Part shown: one piece after another, positions 53,387 through 64,000 of the stretch
How the letters are laid out: every line of letters starts with the position of its first letter
Numbering within the stretch: the stretch's first letter is position 1
Source: Pusillimonas sp. DMV24BSW_D
Lineage (GTDB): Bacteria; Pseudomonadota; Gammaproteobacteria; Burkholderiales; Burkholderiaceae_B
Length of the DNA stretch: 64,000 nt
NCBI RefSeq assembly: GCF_011388195.1
Contig: NZ_CP049990.1
Span: forward strand, 2,790,001 to 2,854,000
Direction of reading: 5' to 3'
Notes under the pieces: model-generated
What the model saw: the letters and a program-made list of their open reading frames with translations, nothing else
Database searches by the model: none
Told to the model about the DNA's origin: nothing
Position numbers and translations under genes: made by a program

Positions 53387-56300
53387 CTACGCGACCAAGG
53401 TTTGATGCAAATGTTGCAACGAGTAAACCTTCAGACCGTCACCCTGACGCAGATATTGCAAGCCCTCGACCGCGGCTCGCGCACCGGCAATGGTTGTAAA
53501 GAACGTGACCCTGGAAGCCAGCGCGACCGTACGAATATGACGAGAGTCTGCAATAGCGTTGCGACGCTCCTCCACCGTGTTGATGACCAAGGAAATTTCA
53601 TTATTCTTGACCATGTCGACAATGTTCGGACGCCCTTCTGCAACCTTGTTAACCACTTGAACCGGAATGCCGGCTGCTTCGATCGCTGACGCAGTTCCTC
53701 GGGTTGCCAGAATGCTGAACCCGAGATCAGCCAAACCGCGGGCGACCTCAACCGCCTTGGGCTTGTCCTGCGCCTTCACGCTGATGAACGCCACGCCGGA
53801 TTTCGGCAAAGTAACGCCGGCAGCCATTTGCGACTTCACAAACGCTTCGCCGAAGCTTTCGCCTACGCCCATGACCTCACCGGTGGACTTCATTTCAGGC
53901 CCGAGGATTGTGTCGACCCCAGGGAATTTAACAAACGGGAATACGGCTTCTTTAACCGAGAAGTACTGTGGCACCACTTCTTTAGTCACGCCCAGATCGG
54001 CCAATGAACGACCCGCCATCACGCGCGCTGATATTTTCGCCAGTTGAAGCCCCGTGACCTTGGAAACGTAAGGAACCGTTCGCGAGGCGCGCGGATTCAC
54101 TTCAAGAACATAAACTTCGTTGTCTTGAAGGGCAAATTGAACGTTCATTAGCCCTTTCACATTCAAGGCACGGGCCATCAGCCCCGTTTGGCGCTTGATT
54201 TCTTCGATTTCCTGTTCCGACAAGGAATATGGCGGCAAACTGCACGCCGAGTCACCCGAGTGCACACCGGCTTGTTCAATATGCTCCATGACGCCGCCGA
54301 TAAACACCCGCTCGCCGTCGGAAATACAGTCGACATCGACTTCGGTTGCATTATTCAGGAAATGATCAAGCAAAACGGGAGAATCGTTACTGACTTTCAC
54401 CGCTTCACGCATATAGCGTTCCAAATCGGCAGGCTCGTGCACAATCTCCATGGCGCGGCCACCCAGAACATAGCTGGGGCGCACGACCAACGGGTAGCCA
54501 ATTTCGGCTGCCAGGGCCATTGCCTCGCCTTCTGTACGGGCAGTTCTATTCGGAGGTTGCCGCAAACCAAGTTTGCTAAGCAATTTCTGGAAACGCTCCC
54601 GATCTTCCGCAATGTCGATTGATTCCGGGCTGGTCCCGATAATGGGTACGCCGTTTGCTTCAAGGGCACGCGCCAGTTTTAACGGGGTTTGCCCGCCATA
54701 CTGCACAATCATGCCAACCGGCTTTTCCTTGTGCACGATTTCCAATACGTCTTCAAGCGTGAGTGGCTCGAAATACAGTCTGTCGGACGTATCGTAATCG
54801 GTGGAGACCGTTTCCGGATTGCAATTGACCATGATGGTTTCATAGCCATCATCACGTAATGCCAGAGCGGCATGAACGCAACAATAGTCGAATTCAATCC
54901 CCTGACCAATCCGGTTCGGACCACCGCCCAGTACAATAATTTTCTGTTTGTCGGTAGGCACCGACTCGCATTCCTCTTCATAAGTGGAATACATGTAAGC
55001 GGTTTTGGTTTCGAATTCCGCAGCGCAGGTGTCAACCCGCTTATATACCGGACGAACCCCCAGTTGATGGCGTACTTTACGCACTTCACCCTCAGAGGTA
55101 TCAAGCAGAAAAGCCAGGCGACGGTCGGAAAACCCGCGACGTTTCAATTCGCGCATCGTGCCGTGATCAAGATCGGCCAGCGTGCGCTGCTCAAGCGCCA
55201 GTTCGATGTCCACAATTTCCTTGATTTGAGCCAGAAACCATGGATCGATCTTGGTGAGGTTATGGACTTCGTCGAGCGTAAAACCCTGTGCAAAAGCATC
55301 GCCCACATACCAGATACGCTCCGGCCCAGGCTCACCCAACTCAACCTGAATTTTTTCACGGTCGGTCGTTTTCTGATTCAAGCCGTCGACACCCACCTCA
55401 AGGCCTCGCAAGGCTTTCTGAAATGACTCTTGGAACGTGCGCCCCATTGCCATGACTTCGCCAACCGACTTCATTTGTGTGGTTAAGCGGGAATCGGCCT
55501 GAGGGAACTTCTCGAACGCAAAACGCGGTACTTTTGTTACCACGTAATCAATTGTGGGCTCGAATGAAGCAGGCGTTGCCCCACCCGTAATTTCATTTCG
55601 CAATTCATCGAGCGTATAACCCACTGCCAGACGCGCAGCCACTTTCGCAATAGGAAAGCCGGTCGCTTTCGAAGCCAAAGCCGATGAACGCGAAACCCGC
55701 GGATTCATTTCAATGACAATCATGCGGCCATTGTGCGGGTTCAGGGCAAACTGAACATTCGATCCACCGGTATCAACACCAATTTCACGCAATACCGCAA
55801 TCGATGCATCACGCATGATCTGGTATTCCTTGTCGGTCAAGGTTTGCGCCGGCGCCACCGTAATGGAGTCGCCCGTATGCACGCCCATTGGGTCCAGGTT
55901 CTCGATTGAGCACACGATAATGCAGTTGTCGGCGCGGTCGCGCACCACTTCCATTTCGTACTCTTTCCAGCCCAGCAACGACTCTTCGATCAACAGCTCA
56001 TTGGTAGGGGAGGCTTCCAGACCACGACGGCAAATGGTTTCGAACTCTTCAGTGTTATACGCAATACCGCCACCTGAGCCGCCCAACGTGAAACTGGGGC
56101 GAATCACCACTGGAAACCCTGCCCCCCCCGAGACTTCAGAGATTTGACGCTGGACATCCCATGCCTCGTCCATTGAATGCGCAAGCCCGGACTTGGCAGA
56201 CTCAAGACCAATTTTGGTCATGGCATCTTTAAATTTCAGCCTGTCTTCCGCTTTATCGATTGCGGCCGCATTCGCACCGATCAACTCAACGCCATGCTTT

Positions 56301-56626
56301 TCCAACACACCGAAACGCTCGAGATCAAGCGCGCAATTAAGCGCCGTTTGTCCACCCATCGTAGGCAAAAGCGCATCGGGCTTCTCAACTTCAATAATCT
56401 TTTCAACCGCTTGCCATGTAATGGGTTCAACGTAAGTAACGTCGGCGGTTTCCGGATCCGTCATGATGGTCGCCGGATTACTATTGACCAAAATAGTGCG
56501 ATAGCCCTCGGCTTTCAGCGATTTGCAGGCCTGGGCGCCGGAGTAGTCAAATTCGCAGGCTTGCCCAATAACAATTGGGCCCGCACCAATAATAAGAATG
56601 CTTTTAATATCTGTACGCTTTGGCAT
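53387..56626 (-). CDS. carB: Carbamoyl-phosphate synthase large subunit
   Basis: CarB makes carbamoyl phosphate from bicarbonate, ammonia delivered by CarA, and two ATP, feeding arginine and pyrimidine synthesis. The 1079-residue chain contains two homologous ATP-grasp halves beginning [22 protein letters not shown] and [20 protein letters not shown] in segments, then an allosteric MGS-like domain near 940-1079. The order and length are typical. It follows carA by 9 bases. Confidence 0.98.
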   Translation of the reverse strand: MPKRTDIKSILIIGAGPIVIGQACEFDYSGAQACKSLKAEGYRTILVNSNPATIMTDPETADVTYVEPITWQAVEKIIEVEKPDALLPTMGGQTALNCALDLERFGVLEKHGVELIGANAAAIDKAEDRLKFKDAMTKIGLESAKSGLAHSMDEAWDVQRQISEVSGGAGFPVVIRPSFTLGGSGGGIAYNTEEFETICRRGLEASPTNELLIEESLLGWKEYEMEVVRDRADNCIIVCSIENLDPMGVHTGDSITVAPAQTLTDKEYQIMRDASIAVLREIGVDTGGSNVQFALNPHNGRMIVIEMNPRVSRSSALASKATGFPIAKVAARLAVGYTLDELRNEITGGATPASFEPTIDYVVTKVPRFAFEKFPQADSRLTTQMKSVGEVMAMGRTFQESFQKALRGLEVGVDGLNQKTTDREKIQVELGEPGPERIWYVGDAFAQGFTLDEVHNLTKIDPWFLAQIKEIVDIELALEQRTLADLDHGTMRELKRRGFSDRRLAFLLDTSEGEVRKVRHQLGVRPVYKRVDTCAAEFETKTAYMYSTYEEECESVPTDKQKIIVLGGGPNRIGQGIEFDYCCVHAALALRDDGYETIMVNCNPETVSTDYDTSDRLYFEPLTLEDVLEIVHKEKPVGMIVQYGGQTPLKLARALEANGVPIIGTSPESIDIAEDRERFQKLLSKLGLRQPPNRTARTEGEAMALAAEIGYPLVVRPSYVLGGRAMEIVHEPADLERYMREAVKVSNDSPVLLDHFLNNATEVDVDCISDGERVFIGGVMEHIEQAGVHSGDSACSLPPYSLSEQEIEEIKRQTGLMARALNVKGLMNVQFALQDNEVYVLEVNPRASRTVPYVSKVTGLQLAKISARVMAGRSLADLGVTKEVVPQYFSVKEAVFPFVKFPGVDTILGPEMKSTGEVMGVGESFGEAFVKSQMAAGVTLPKSGVAFISVKAQDKPKAVEVARGLADLGFSILATRGTASAIEAAGIPVQVVNKVAEGRPNIVDMVKNNEISLVINTVEERRNAIADSRHIRTVALASRVTFFTTIAGARAAVEGLQYLRQGDGLKVYSLQHLHQTLVA

Positions 56627-56635
56627 GATGCTGAA

Positions 56636-57790
56636 TTAGTTCCGTGCAGCCATAAGGCTAATGAATTTGTCGAAAAGCACCACAATGTCGTGTGGCCCGG
56701 GGCTGGCTTCGGGATGACCCTGAAAACAAAACGCAGGTGCGTCGGTTAGCTCGAAACCTTGCAATGTGCCGTCGAACAGCGAAATATGGGTTACCCGTGT
56801 GTTTTCAGGAAGGCTATCGGCGTCAACCGCAAACCCGTGATTCTGACTGGTAATGAACACGCGCCCGGAGCTCAAGTCTTGTACCGGATGATTCGCACCA
56901 TGATGCCCCGTTTTCATTTTCAGCGTTTTACCCCCCACGGCCAGCCCCATGATTTGATGGCCCAGGCAAATACCAAACAACGGAATTTTTTTCTGGATAG
57001 CCGCGCGTGCTGTAGCCACAGCGTAGTCACATGGCTCTGGGTCCCCCGGGCCGTTGGCCAGGAAAAGGCCGTCGGGATTGAGTGATAGCGCCTCTTCAAC
57101 GGGCGTTTGAGCCGGCACCACAGTAATGCGGCAACCACGCTGCTTCATGAGACGCAGGATGTTCGACTTTACGCCGAAATCGTATGCCACAACGTGATAT
57201 TTGCCGTCGTTATTCTGAGTATGGCCTTGCCCAAGTTCCCAAACGTTTTCAGTCCACTCATAACGCTTTTGAGTAGACACAACTTTCGCCAGATCTTGTC
57301 CGGCCATGCCGGCAAAAGCCTTGGCGAGCTTAATAGCCTGTTGCGCATCATCGCCCACCATAATGCAGGCGCCCTGCGCACCGCTCTCACGCAAAATTCG
57401 CGTAAGTTTACGGGTATCGACACCCGAAATCGCCACCACGCCCTGCTCGCGCAAATACTCGGGCAGCGACTGCGTTGAGCGAAAGTTTGAAACGCGCAAA
57501 GAACAGTCACGAATAACCAGCCCGGCGGAATGAACACGAGCAGACTCAACGTCTTCCGGATTAACGCCGGTATTGCCAATGTGGGGATAAGTAAGTGTAA
57601 CGATTTGGCCGTTGTAACTGGGATCGGTCAGAATTTCCTGATACCCGGTCATGGATGTATTGAAGACAATCTCGGCGACAGTATGTCCATCGGCGCCGAT
57701 AGAGACACCCTTGAAGATGGTTCCGTCCGCCAATGCCAAGATTGCTGGAGACAAAGAGGATGTCCCCTCTGGAAGAAGAGATGGCAGCAC
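56636..57790 (-). CDS. carA: Carbamoyl-phosphate synthase small subunit (glutaminase)
   Basis: CarA hydrolyses glutamine and channels ammonia to CarB. The 384-residue protein has the N-terminal CPSase domain ([27 protein letters not shown] in segments) and a class I amidotransferase domain. The nucleophile cysteine is in LFGICLGHQ and the histidine and glutamate are in [12 protein letters not shown]. It is the first gene of carA-carB and is divergent from tal across 119 bases. Confidence 0.98.
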   Translation of the reverse strand: MLPSLLPEGTSSLSPAILALADGTIFKGVSIGADGHTVAEIVFNTSMTGYQEILTDPSYNGQIVTLTYPHIGNTGVNPEDVESARVHSAGLVIRDCSLRVSNFRSTQSLPEYLREQGVVAISGVDTRKLTRILRESGAQGACIMVGDDAQQAIKLAKAFAGMAGQDLAKVVSTQKRYEWTENVWELGQGHTQNNDGKYHVVAYDFGVKSNILRLMKQRGCRITVVPAQTPVEEALSLNPDGLFLANGPGDPEPCDYAVATARAAIQKKIPLFGICLGHQIMGLAVGGKTLKMKTGHHGANHPVQDLSSGRVFITSQNHGFAVDADSLPENTRVTHISLFDGTLQGFELTDAPAFCFQGHPEASPGPHDIVVLFDKFISLMAARN

Positions 57791-57909
57791 AGTGTGAACC
57801 CCGATTGAAATTTTTCAGTAAGTAAACCTTGGGATTATACCGTGAGAAGCAAGCCTTTTCAGATACCGCTAAAATCAAAACACACTTACCGTCACCAAAA
57901 AGCTGTCTT

Positions 57910-58869
57910 ATGCCTAATCAACTTGAATCTTTACGTCAGTACACCACCGTTGTCGCCGACACGGGCGATTTCGATGTTATGCGTGAACATCGTCCAACCG
58001 ATGCCACAACCAATCCGTCACTGATTCTTAAAGCAGTGCGAAAAGAGCGATACCGCCCGTTGCTCGACAAGGTTGTTAAAGATCATGCGGGTGCTCACTT
58101 AGCGGAACTCGCCGACCACTTGCTGGTTGCCTTCGGACAGGAAATCTTGCGTATCATTCCCGGACGCGTATCAACCGAAGTTGACGCGCGTCTGTCATTC
58201 GACACAACGAAAACCATCGAGCGTGCTCGCGGCATTATCGGCCTGTATGAGGCAGCAGGCATCGAGCGAGAGCGTGTATTGATAAAAATTGCATCGACAT
58301 GGGAAGGCATCCAGGCCGCACGCGTTCTGCAGGCGGAAGGCATCAGTTGTAACTTAACCCTGTTGTTCAGCCTGCCCCAGGCAGTTGCGTGCGCCGATGC
58401 AAACGTTAAACTTATTTCTCCGTTTGTGGGGCGAATCTACGACTGGTACAAGAAGTCAGCCGCCGACAAATGGGATGAACAGGCGAATACTGGCGTAAAT
58501 GACCCCGGGGTGCAGTCGGTTACCGCCATATATAACTACTTCAAAGCCCGCAGTATTAAAACTGAAGTCATGGGCGCCAGCTTTCGCAATGTCGGCCAAA
58601 TTATTGCGCTGGCCGGTTGCGATCTATTAACCATTAGCCCCGAACTGTTGCAAACTCTGTCGGCGTCGGAAGCGCCCATTACCCGGCAGTTGAGCCCTGA
58701 ATCAGCAAAGAAAAACCTCAGTGAAACAATACCTTGCGACGAAGTTTCATTTCGCTACCTGCTGAACGACAGCGCCATGGCCACTGAAAAGCTGGCTGAA
58801 GGGATTCGTGTTTTTGTTGCCGATGCGGTTCAGTTGGACCAACTGCTTGAGCAGGCAAAGGCCGGATAA
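57910..58869 (+). CDS. tal: Transaldolase
   Basis: Transaldolase moves dihydroxyacetone units between sugar phosphates in the non-oxidative pentose phosphate pathway. The 319-residue enzyme (TalB type) has [12 protein letters not shown] near residue 32 and the Schiff-base lysine in [13 protein letters not shown]. It also has [13 protein letters not shown] and the [12 protein letters not shown]-like [14 protein letters not shown]. The ATG at 57910 gives the family start [12 protein letters not shown]; a longer in-frame reading into the carA promoter is not supported. It converges with recR, with 6 bases between stops. Confidence 0.96.
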   Translation: MPNQLESLRQYTTVVADTGDFDVMREHRPTDATTNPSLILKAVRKERYRPLLDKVVKDHAGAHLAELADHLLVAFGQEILRIIPGRVSTEVDARLSFDTTKTIERARGIIGLYEAAGIERERVLIKIASTWEGIQAARVLQAEGISCNLTLLFSLPQAVACADANVKLISPFVGRIYDWYKKSAADKWDEQANTGVNDPGVQSVTAIYNYFKARSIKTEVMGASFRNVGQIIALAGCDLLTISPELLQTLSASEAPITRQLSPESAKKNLSETIPCDEVSFRYLLNDSAMATEKLAEGIRVFVADAVQLDQLLEQAKAG

Positions 58870-58875
58870 ATTTAC

Positions 58876-59484
58876 TCAGGCATCGCGCCGCTCAATCAGC
58901 GCCCAGGCCAATGTGCTGGCGTCCACATACTCAAGCTCACTACCCGCGGGTACTCCGCGCGCCAGGCGCGATACTGTTAAGCCGCGGGCGCGCATCAACT
59001 CAGTGAGGTAATGGGCCGTCGTCTCGCCTTCCGGGGTGAAATTTGTGGCCAAAATGACTTCTTTCACCACCCCATCCGTTGCGCGTGTCAGCAAACGCTC
59101 GAACTGCAGCTCCACCGGGCCCACGCCCTCAAGCGGCGCAAGCCGACCCATTAGCACGTAATACAAGCCACGATAGCCATGGCTCGATTCAAGCATGTTC
59201 TGGTCTGCCGGCGTTTCCACCACACACAACAACGTCGGATCACGACGCGCCCCCGCACAAACCGAACAGACTTCCGCTTCGGTAAAGTTGTTGCATCGGA
59301 GGCAATGGCGCAAATTGGAAACAGCGTGCGTAAGTGCGTCGGCAATCGTTAGAGCGCCACTTTTGTCATGCTGAAGCAAATGGTAAGCCATCCGGCGAGC
59401 CGAACGAACGCCCACCCCAGGCAAGCGCTTCAACGCATCCACCAAAGTTTTTAGCGGCTCCGGTTCGGGCAGCTGAGCATCCAT
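58876..59484 (-). CDS. recR: Recombination mediator RecR
   Basis: RecR acts with RecF and RecO to load RecA at gaps. The 202-residue protein has an N-terminal helix-hairpin-helix region ([20 protein letters not shown] in segments), the zinc motif C-L-R-C...C-S-V-C near 57-72 and a Toprim domain with [12 protein letters not shown]. Its ATG overlaps the ybaB stop by one base (TAATG), completing the conserved dnaX-ybaB-recR operon. Confidence 0.97.
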   Translation of the reverse strand: MDAQLPEPEPLKTLVDALKRLPGVGVRSARRMAYHLLQHDKSGALTIADALTHAVSNLRHCLRCNNFTEAEVCSVCAGARRDPTLLCVVETPADQNMLESSHGYRGLYYVLMGRLAPLEGVGPVELQFERLLTRATDGVVKEVILATNFTPEGETTAHYLTELMRARGLTVSRLARGVPAGSELEYVDASTLAWALIERRDA

Positions 59485-59810
59485 TAGAACGGCAGCTTCA
59501 TTCCCGGAGGCAAGGGCATACCCGCTGTCACCGAGGCCATTTTTTCCTGTGATGCAGTTTCCGCCTTGCGCAAGGCGTCGTTGAACGCCGCTGCGACCAG
59601 GTCTTCCAGCATTTCTTTATCGTCTTCAAGCAAGCTGGGATCAATGGTGATCCGCTTTACGTCATGACGGCAACTCATGGAAACTTTAACCAGGCCACCG
59701 CCGGCTGCACCTTCCACCACAATATTTGCCAGCTCTTCCTGAGCCTTCTTCATATTGTCCTGCATTTGCTGGGCCTGACGCATCAAGCCCGCCATCTGGT
59801 TTTTCATCAT
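59484..59810 (-). CDS. ybaB: YbaB/EbfC nucleoid-associated protein
   Basis: This 108-residue DNA-binding dimer has the usual N-terminal coil ([23 protein letters not shown] in segments), a central [15 protein letters not shown] strand and [10 protein letters not shown]. It sits between dnaX (72 bases upstream) and recR (one-base overlap), as in most proteobacteria. Confidence 0.97.
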   Translation of the reverse strand: MMKNQMAGLMRQAQQMQDNMKKAQEELANIVVEGAAGGGLVKVSMSCRHDVKRITIDPSLLEDDKEMLEDLVAAAFNDALRKAETASQEKMASVTAGMPLPPGMKLPF

Positions 59811-59882
59811 GTCTATTCATTCCCTGGAAAAATATTCGACAAAACAATCATACTGACAAAGACAAACTCAACCCTTACAAAA

Positions 59883-61814
59883 TCACGCTGCTTTGTCATT
59901 TAGCGGAACAATTGACCCAGGTAAGATTCTGGCATCAAATTCACGCAATAAATCAAGCACAAGCGGGTCACTTTGCGCCGCCGCTTCGGCCTCATGCTGA
60001 CGCTTTTGACGCTCTGCCTGCTGAACCGCATGAGCGGTGTCGGAACCCGTTACGCCAAACTCAACGCGCAGTGTTACCACTTGCCCAAAATGTTCCGACA
60101 GCAACGTACAAAGACGTGCTTTACCGGGGCTTTCAGCTAACGTTCTGACCGCGACCCGGAGAATAATTTCATTATTGTCCACACCCAGCCATTCACTTTG
60201 GCGCGCCAGCTCCGCAGCGACGCCGGTTGCCGCCAGACCTGCTGCCAGCTCCGGCCAGTCTTTGGCCGTCATTTTCTTCAAAGCAGGCGAGACAGGGCGA
60301 TTCCCGCTTATGGGTTCCTGATAGTTTGCCGGCTCGTCGAAATCAGACACCGGCAACATGAAATCATCTTCCGACGAAACCGCATCGGACTCAGGGTTAT
60401 CGCCGGCGTCGATATCTGGTGCGTCTTGCGATCGAGGATCGATTTCAGTCGCGGAAATTGGCTTGGGCTCAATTGCTATCTCTTCCCAGGCAGGCACATC
60501 ATCTGAGTTACTGAGATCTTCTCTGTGACTGGGAGCCTCTGCCTGGCCGCGGCCCTCCCCCCGCACATCGACTTGCGCTGCCGTATCGGCGGTGGGTTCA
60601 GAATCCAGAGCCAGCATCGTTGTAGTGGATCGCGCGCTGGTATTTTGACTAACTTGGCCCACCGGTATAGCTTTCGAATCAGGCTGGCCGCGTTTGGTAT
60701 CTGCTGGTCCGGAAGGAGGTTCAGGCGCACCGCCTGGCAGCAAAGCCAGCATGCGCAGGCATGCCATCACAAACCCGGCGTACTCGTCGGGCGACAAAGC
60801 AAGTTCAGAACGACTATGAACCGCCACTGTATAAAAAAGCTGTACAGCATCAGGCGACAGCTTTAGAGCAAGCGCCTTGATATCGTTACAAGCGGGGTCG
60901 TCTTCCGGCGTAACGCCGGGCACACGTTGCTCGATTGCCACGCGCGACAACAGGGTCGAAAAATCAGCCAGCGCACCGCTATAGGATAAACCACGCGTAG
61001 CAAGCTCATCGGCAATTTGCACGACCGCCGCGCCGTCGCCCGCCGTCAAGCCATCAAGCAACCGAACCAGATAACGCTGGTCGATGGTGCCCAACATGCC
61101 GCGGACATCTTCGGCCGACACACGACCTGCACTGTAAGCGATAGCCTGGTCAGTTAACGAAAGCGCATCGCGCATTGACCCTGAAGCAGCCTGAGCGAGC
61201 AGGCGCAACGCTGGGACTTCAAACTCAATAGCCTCTTCTTCGAGAATTACCTGCAAATGCCCCACAATGCCTTCGGCGGTCATTTGTTTCAGGTTGAATT
61301 GCAAACACCGCGACAAAACCGTAACCGGAATTTTTTGGGGGTCGGTCGTTGCCAAAATAAATTTGACATGAGGAGGCGGCTCTTCAAGCGTTTTCAGCAT
61401 GGCGTTGAACGCATGACCGCTTAACATGTGGACTTCGTCGATCATGTATACCTTGAACCGACCCGCGCCGGGCGCATACACCGCTTGTTCAAGCAGTTGA
61501 GTCATTTCCTCGACACCACGGTTCGACGCAGCATCAAGTTCTACATAATCCACAAAACGCCCGGCATCAATTTCAGTGCATGCCTGACACTGCCCACACG
61601 GCGATGACGTGATGCCTTTCTCACAATTCAGCGATTTGGCCAAAATACGCGATAGTGTGGTTTTACCGACACCACGGGTTCCCGTAAATAACCACGCATG
61701 ATGCAAGCGTTGGGTGTCAAGCGCGTGCGTCAGCGCCCGGACCACATGATCCTGGCCAACAAGAGTGTCAAACGAGCGGGGCCGCCATTTGCGCGCCAGT
61801 ACCAAATACGTCAT
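59883..61814 (-). CDS. dnaX: DNA polymerase III subunits gamma/tau
   Basis: This is the clamp-loader ATPase of the replisome. The 643-residue protein has Walker A GTRGVGKTT near residue 45, the zinc-binding cysteines in LNCEKGITSSPCGQCQAC segments, Walker B in MIDEVHMLS, and the sensor motif of domain III. The region around 370-510 is acidic and low in complexity, and a C-terminal tau domain follows. I did not find a clear A-AAA-AAG slippery site for a gamma product in the reading made here. The SRP RNA gene ends 22 bases upstream. Confidence 0.96.
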   Translation of the reverse strand: MTYLVLARKWRPRSFDTLVGQDHVVRALTHALDTQRLHHAWLFTGTRGVGKTTLSRILAKSLNCEKGITSSPCGQCQACTEIDAGRFVDYVELDAASNRGVEEMTQLLEQAVYAPGAGRFKVYMIDEVHMLSGHAFNAMLKTLEEPPPHVKFILATTDPQKIPVTVLSRCLQFNLKQMTAEGIVGHLQVILEEEAIEFEVPALRLLAQAASGSMRDALSLTDQAIAYSAGRVSAEDVRGMLGTIDQRYLVRLLDGLTAGDGAAVVQIADELATRGLSYSGALADFSTLLSRVAIEQRVPGVTPEDDPACNDIKALALKLSPDAVQLFYTVAVHSRSELALSPDEYAGFVMACLRMLALLPGGAPEPPSGPADTKRGQPDSKAIPVGQVSQNTSARSTTTMLALDSEPTADTAAQVDVRGEGRGQAEAPSHREDLSNSDDVPAWEEIAIEPKPISATEIDPRSQDAPDIDAGDNPESDAVSSEDDFMLPVSDFDEPANYQEPISGNRPVSPALKKMTAKDWPELAAGLAATGVAAELARQSEWLGVDNNEIILRVAVRTLAESPGKARLCTLLSEHFGQVVTLRVEFGVTGSDTAHAVQQAERQKRQHEAEAAAQSDPLVLDLLREFDARILPGSIVPLNDKAA

Positions 61815-61835
61815 GAAGTATTCTTTAATGAAGAA

Positions 61836-61930
61836 GGCGAGCCTGACTTCGGCACTGGTTCTAAACGACTATGGCTGCTTCGTTCCCGACCTGACCAGGT
61901 TTGCCGCCGAACCATGCGAAGGGGCCCGCC
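61836..61930 (-). ncRNA. ffs: Small signal recognition particle RNA (4.5S RNA)
   Basis: The minus strand contains the conserved SRP domain IV core (ACCTGGTCAGGTC, then GGAACGAAGCAGCCA) that binds Ffh. The ends pair as GGCGGGCC with GGCTCGCC, giving a single long hairpin of about 95 nucleotides, close to the E. coli 4.5S size. It lies between the helicase gene stop (10 bases away) and dnaX. Confidence 0.93.
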
Positions 61931-61940
61931 AAGCGAAAGT

Positions 61941-64000
61941 TTAACAGGAATCTGATTCACTATCGGAAATCCAGATGTCGGCTCGCGGAAAGTAGAGCGC
62001 CGTTTGCACCGGACGCCCATCAAGCGCGGCAACCGACTGCCGGTACCGCGCCATTTGGTCTGTGTACCGTGACCGCATTCGTGCAACGAATCCCTGGGTA
62101 GATTCGCCGGGCACGGGGCAACCTGTTTTGTAATCCACCACCAACCACCCTGCTTCATTATGTACGGCCAAATCAATCACTGAAACACGGCCGTCCGTGT
62201 CAAGCAACGCCCACTCACGATATGCATCGGCCAAACCAAGCAACCAGCGACCTCGTTCGCTACGCAATGTGCACTCAATTGTTTCGCATACGACCTGTAT
62301 TGCCTCGGGTACCCGATGATCAAACAAGCCGGCACGCAATAACTGACGCTGAACAACCTGTTCTCGCTCCGATTCGGATCGGTCGCGCCACACCTGCTCT
62401 CCCTGTTTCCCAATTTGCTCCAGCCAGCCGTGAGCAACAATACCGGCAATGGCCTCATCTTGATTCGCCTGAGTCCAGGCGTCACGAGCGCCAAATTGCA
62501 ACGAGGCGGAAACAGGTGCAATTGCCGGCCGTGCAGGGGTAAGGGATGCCCTAGGCAAGCGCGCGAGTGCAGACCAGGTCTCCGGGGGTGGAGCCCCATT
62601 GCGCGACGATCCGACGTTCGCATCAGCGCGCTCTGAAGAATGATTTTCAGTTTGAACCTGCGATACCGTGGCGGCCTCAATAGCGGGCCACAGGCGCCCC
62701 AACAAACTATTTGGTGTCGGGGGTTTTACAGCCCCTTCATCATCAACATCCACATCGACGATCAAATGCAAAGCCTCACGGGCACGTGTTACAGCAACAT
62801 ATAACAATCGGTCAATTTCGTAATCGGCGCGCTTTCTTTCCCTGCGTCCCAGATACTCTGCCAACGAATCAACACTACCCGCACTACGCTGCTGAATCGG
62901 GCCCAGCAAGACACGCCCTTCAGCCATCTCGACACGCATCAACGGCGTTTCATCCCGCCTGATTCCCTGATGCAACCCCATCAGGATAACGGTGTCGAAC
63001 TGCAACCCCTTGGACTTATGAATCGTCATCACCTCAACTGCAGCGCCTTCAGTACTTCGTGGGGCCGCATAAAGCCGTTCGATCTGTTGTTCCAACTCAA
63101 CGGGGTTCAAGCCACCGTACGGTGCCAAACGTTCCACCAACTGCAAAAGGCTTTGTGCATCTGCACGATCTGCTTCCTGAGAATAAACTTTTTCACCTCC
63201 GAGCCGTCGCCAACATGCCTCCAGCCACGCAGCGAAAGGCATGCGGCCCGAACGATTTTGCTGATCCAGCAGAACCGCGCATGCGTGACGCACACGCAAG
63301 GCTTCGTCTTCCTTGATACCGAGCCCGTCGAGAAAGCTGTCATCAAAGCAAGAAGAAAGAATATCGGGCACTGCCTTATGGGGATATTCACCAAACAAAG
63401 CATGCAGCGTATCAAGCCGCAATCCACAAACCGGTGAACGCAAAATCGATAACCAGGCCAAACGGTCGCCGGGGTGAGCCAGTGCCCGGGCCAACTGAAC
63501 CAGATCATTCACAACCGGACGTGATTTCAGAGAGACAAGCTCAACGGCACGACACGGAACACCATGCCGGTATAGCTCGTTAACGACATCTTGAAGATGC
63601 GCCCGCGCTCGCACCAGAATCGCCACGGGATGTCCACTTTCCGGCCTGCGCGCCAACGCTTCCTGAACCAGCGATAATGTTTTCTGTGTCGCAGATGTTG
63701 AACGTTCAGAGGGTGCTCCGTCTTTGCTCCCCGTCACAACGGCATGCACATGCACCCCCAGGCCATCCAATTGCGCATGAAAAGCCGACGACTCGGTATA
63801 AGGAATTGCGCCCAAGCCGGCGTGCGCAACCTGGGGAAACAAAGGTTTGAATACCTCGTTCACCCATTCCACCACCGTTTCCTGAGACCGAAAATTCGTG
63901 CTCAATTGCAAAGAAACAAGCGGGATATCACCCAGGCCTTCACGTTGAACTCGCAAGAACCAGCCAACTTCCGCCTTGCGGAAGCGGTAAATCGATTGCA
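61941..64000 (-). CDS. UvrD/RecB-like helicase with C-terminal PD-(D/E)XK nuclease (5' part cut by window edge)
   Basis: The window holds the C-terminal ~686 residues. Superfamily 1 helicase motifs are visible: Q-S-I-Y-R-F-R-K-A-E at the cut edge (motif III), LSTNFRSQETVVEWVN (motif IV), VMTIHKSKGLQFDTVIL (motif V) and LLYVAVTRAREAL (motif VI). A RecB-family nuclease domain lies near the end, with VIDLAVHN and V-V-D-Y-K-T-G. The arrangement resembles AddA or RecB-type exonuclease V subunits that process double-strand breaks. An addB-like partner would be expected beyond the window edge. The N-terminal ATP-binding part is missing here, so the exact subfamily is open. Confidence 0.85.
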   Translation of the reverse strand, partial: QSIYRFRKAEVGWFLRVQREGLGDIPLVSLQLSTNFRSQETVVEWVNEVFKPLFPQVAHAGLGAIPYTESSAFHAQLDGLGVHVHAVVTGSKDGAPSERSTSATQKTLSLVQEALARRPESGHPVAILVRARAHLQDVVNELYRHGVPCRAVELVSLKSRPVVNDLVQLARALAHPGDRLAWLSILRSPVCGLRLDTLHALFGEYPHKAVPDILSSCFDDSFLDGLGIKEDEALRVRHACAVLLDQQNRSGRMPFAAWLEACWRRLGGEKVYSQEADRADAQSLLQLVERLAPYGGLNPVELEQQIERLYAAPRSTEGAAVEVMTIHKSKGLQFDTVILMGLHQGIRRDETPLMRVEMAEGRVLLGPIQQRSAGSVDSLAEYLGRRERKRADYEIDRLLYVAVTRAREALHLIVDVDVDDEGAVKPPTPNSLLGRLWPAIEAATVSQVQTENHSSERADANVGSSRNGAPPPETWSALARLPRASLTPARPAIAPVSASLQFGARDAWTQANQDEAIAGIVAHGWLEQIGKQGEQVWRDRSESEREQVVQRQLLRAGLFDHRVPEAIQVVCETIECTLRSERGRWLLGLADAYREWALLDTDGRVSVIDLAVHNEAGWLVVDYKTGCPVPGESTQGFVARMRSRYTDQMARYRQSVAALDGRPVQTALYFPRADIWISDSESDSC

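Overview
The window reads as a chromosomal segment of a betaproteobacterium, most likely family Alcaligenaceae (relatives of Bordetella, Advenella, Pusillimonas). The base composition is moderate. The pointers to this family are the gene order carA-carB/greA/yhbY/rlmE/ftsH/folP/glmM/pst/ppk/ppx, the dnaX-ybaB-recR block with the small SRP RNA just upstream, and a nicotinate-degradation cluster whose large dehydrogenase subunit is split in two. This is inferred from protein and gene-order resemblance, not from a search. No insertion sequence, prophage, integron or CRISPR array was seen.

Layout. 1-6.8 kb: a minus-strand run of a ClsC-like phospholipase D lipoprotein, a YciO protein, a site-2-protease homologue, dapA and bamC (cut by the window edge), then tRNA-His and a second cardiolipin synthase on the plus strand. 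6.1-13.4 kb: a tightly packed minus-strand run that starts with an extradiol (VOC) dioxygenase, a class II aldolase-fold protein, a 2-hydroxymuconic-semialdehyde-type dehydrogenase and an alpha/beta hydrolase, and continues without a clear break into bioA-bioF-bioD. It is faced by a divergent GntR/FCD regulator whose stop codon lies 2 bases before a giant sensor diguanylate cyclase with three periplasmic solute-binding modules. 17.2-18.7 kb: tRNA-Arg and an outer-membrane phospholipase A. 18.7-31.2 kb: nicotinate catabolism, with nicB1 divergent from nicC-nicA-nicB2, then a convergent branched-chain-type ABC importer and a MarR repressor of the NicR/BpsR kind. A shared palindrome around GTATAC marks the nicC promoter and the importer promoter.

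31.3-36.3 kb: an LTA-synthase-like membrane sulfatase-fold protein, tRNA-Pro, and an NMT1/THI5-type ABC importer with twin palindromes in its leader. 36.4-44.1 kb: the phosphate block pstSCAB, ppk and ppx. Two well-formed Pho boxes precede pstS and ppk, each with a -10 exactly 10 bases downstream. 44.1-64 kb: housekeeping genes (OlsB-like acyltransferase, glmM, folP, ftsH, rlmE, yhbY, greA, a uracil-type permease, an SDR, carB, carA, tal, recR, ybaB, dnaX, SRP RNA), ending in a UvrD/RecB-like helicase-nuclease cut by the right edge.

The accessory interest lies in 9-31 kb. One part is a meta-cleavage operon of unknown substrate. In its aldolase-fold member all three expected metal ligands are replaced, and its regulator is co-transcribed with a c-di-GMP sensor. 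The other part is a nicotinate regulon with visible candidate operators and a second, eroded copy of the molybdenum-cofactor domain fused to cytochrome c modules.
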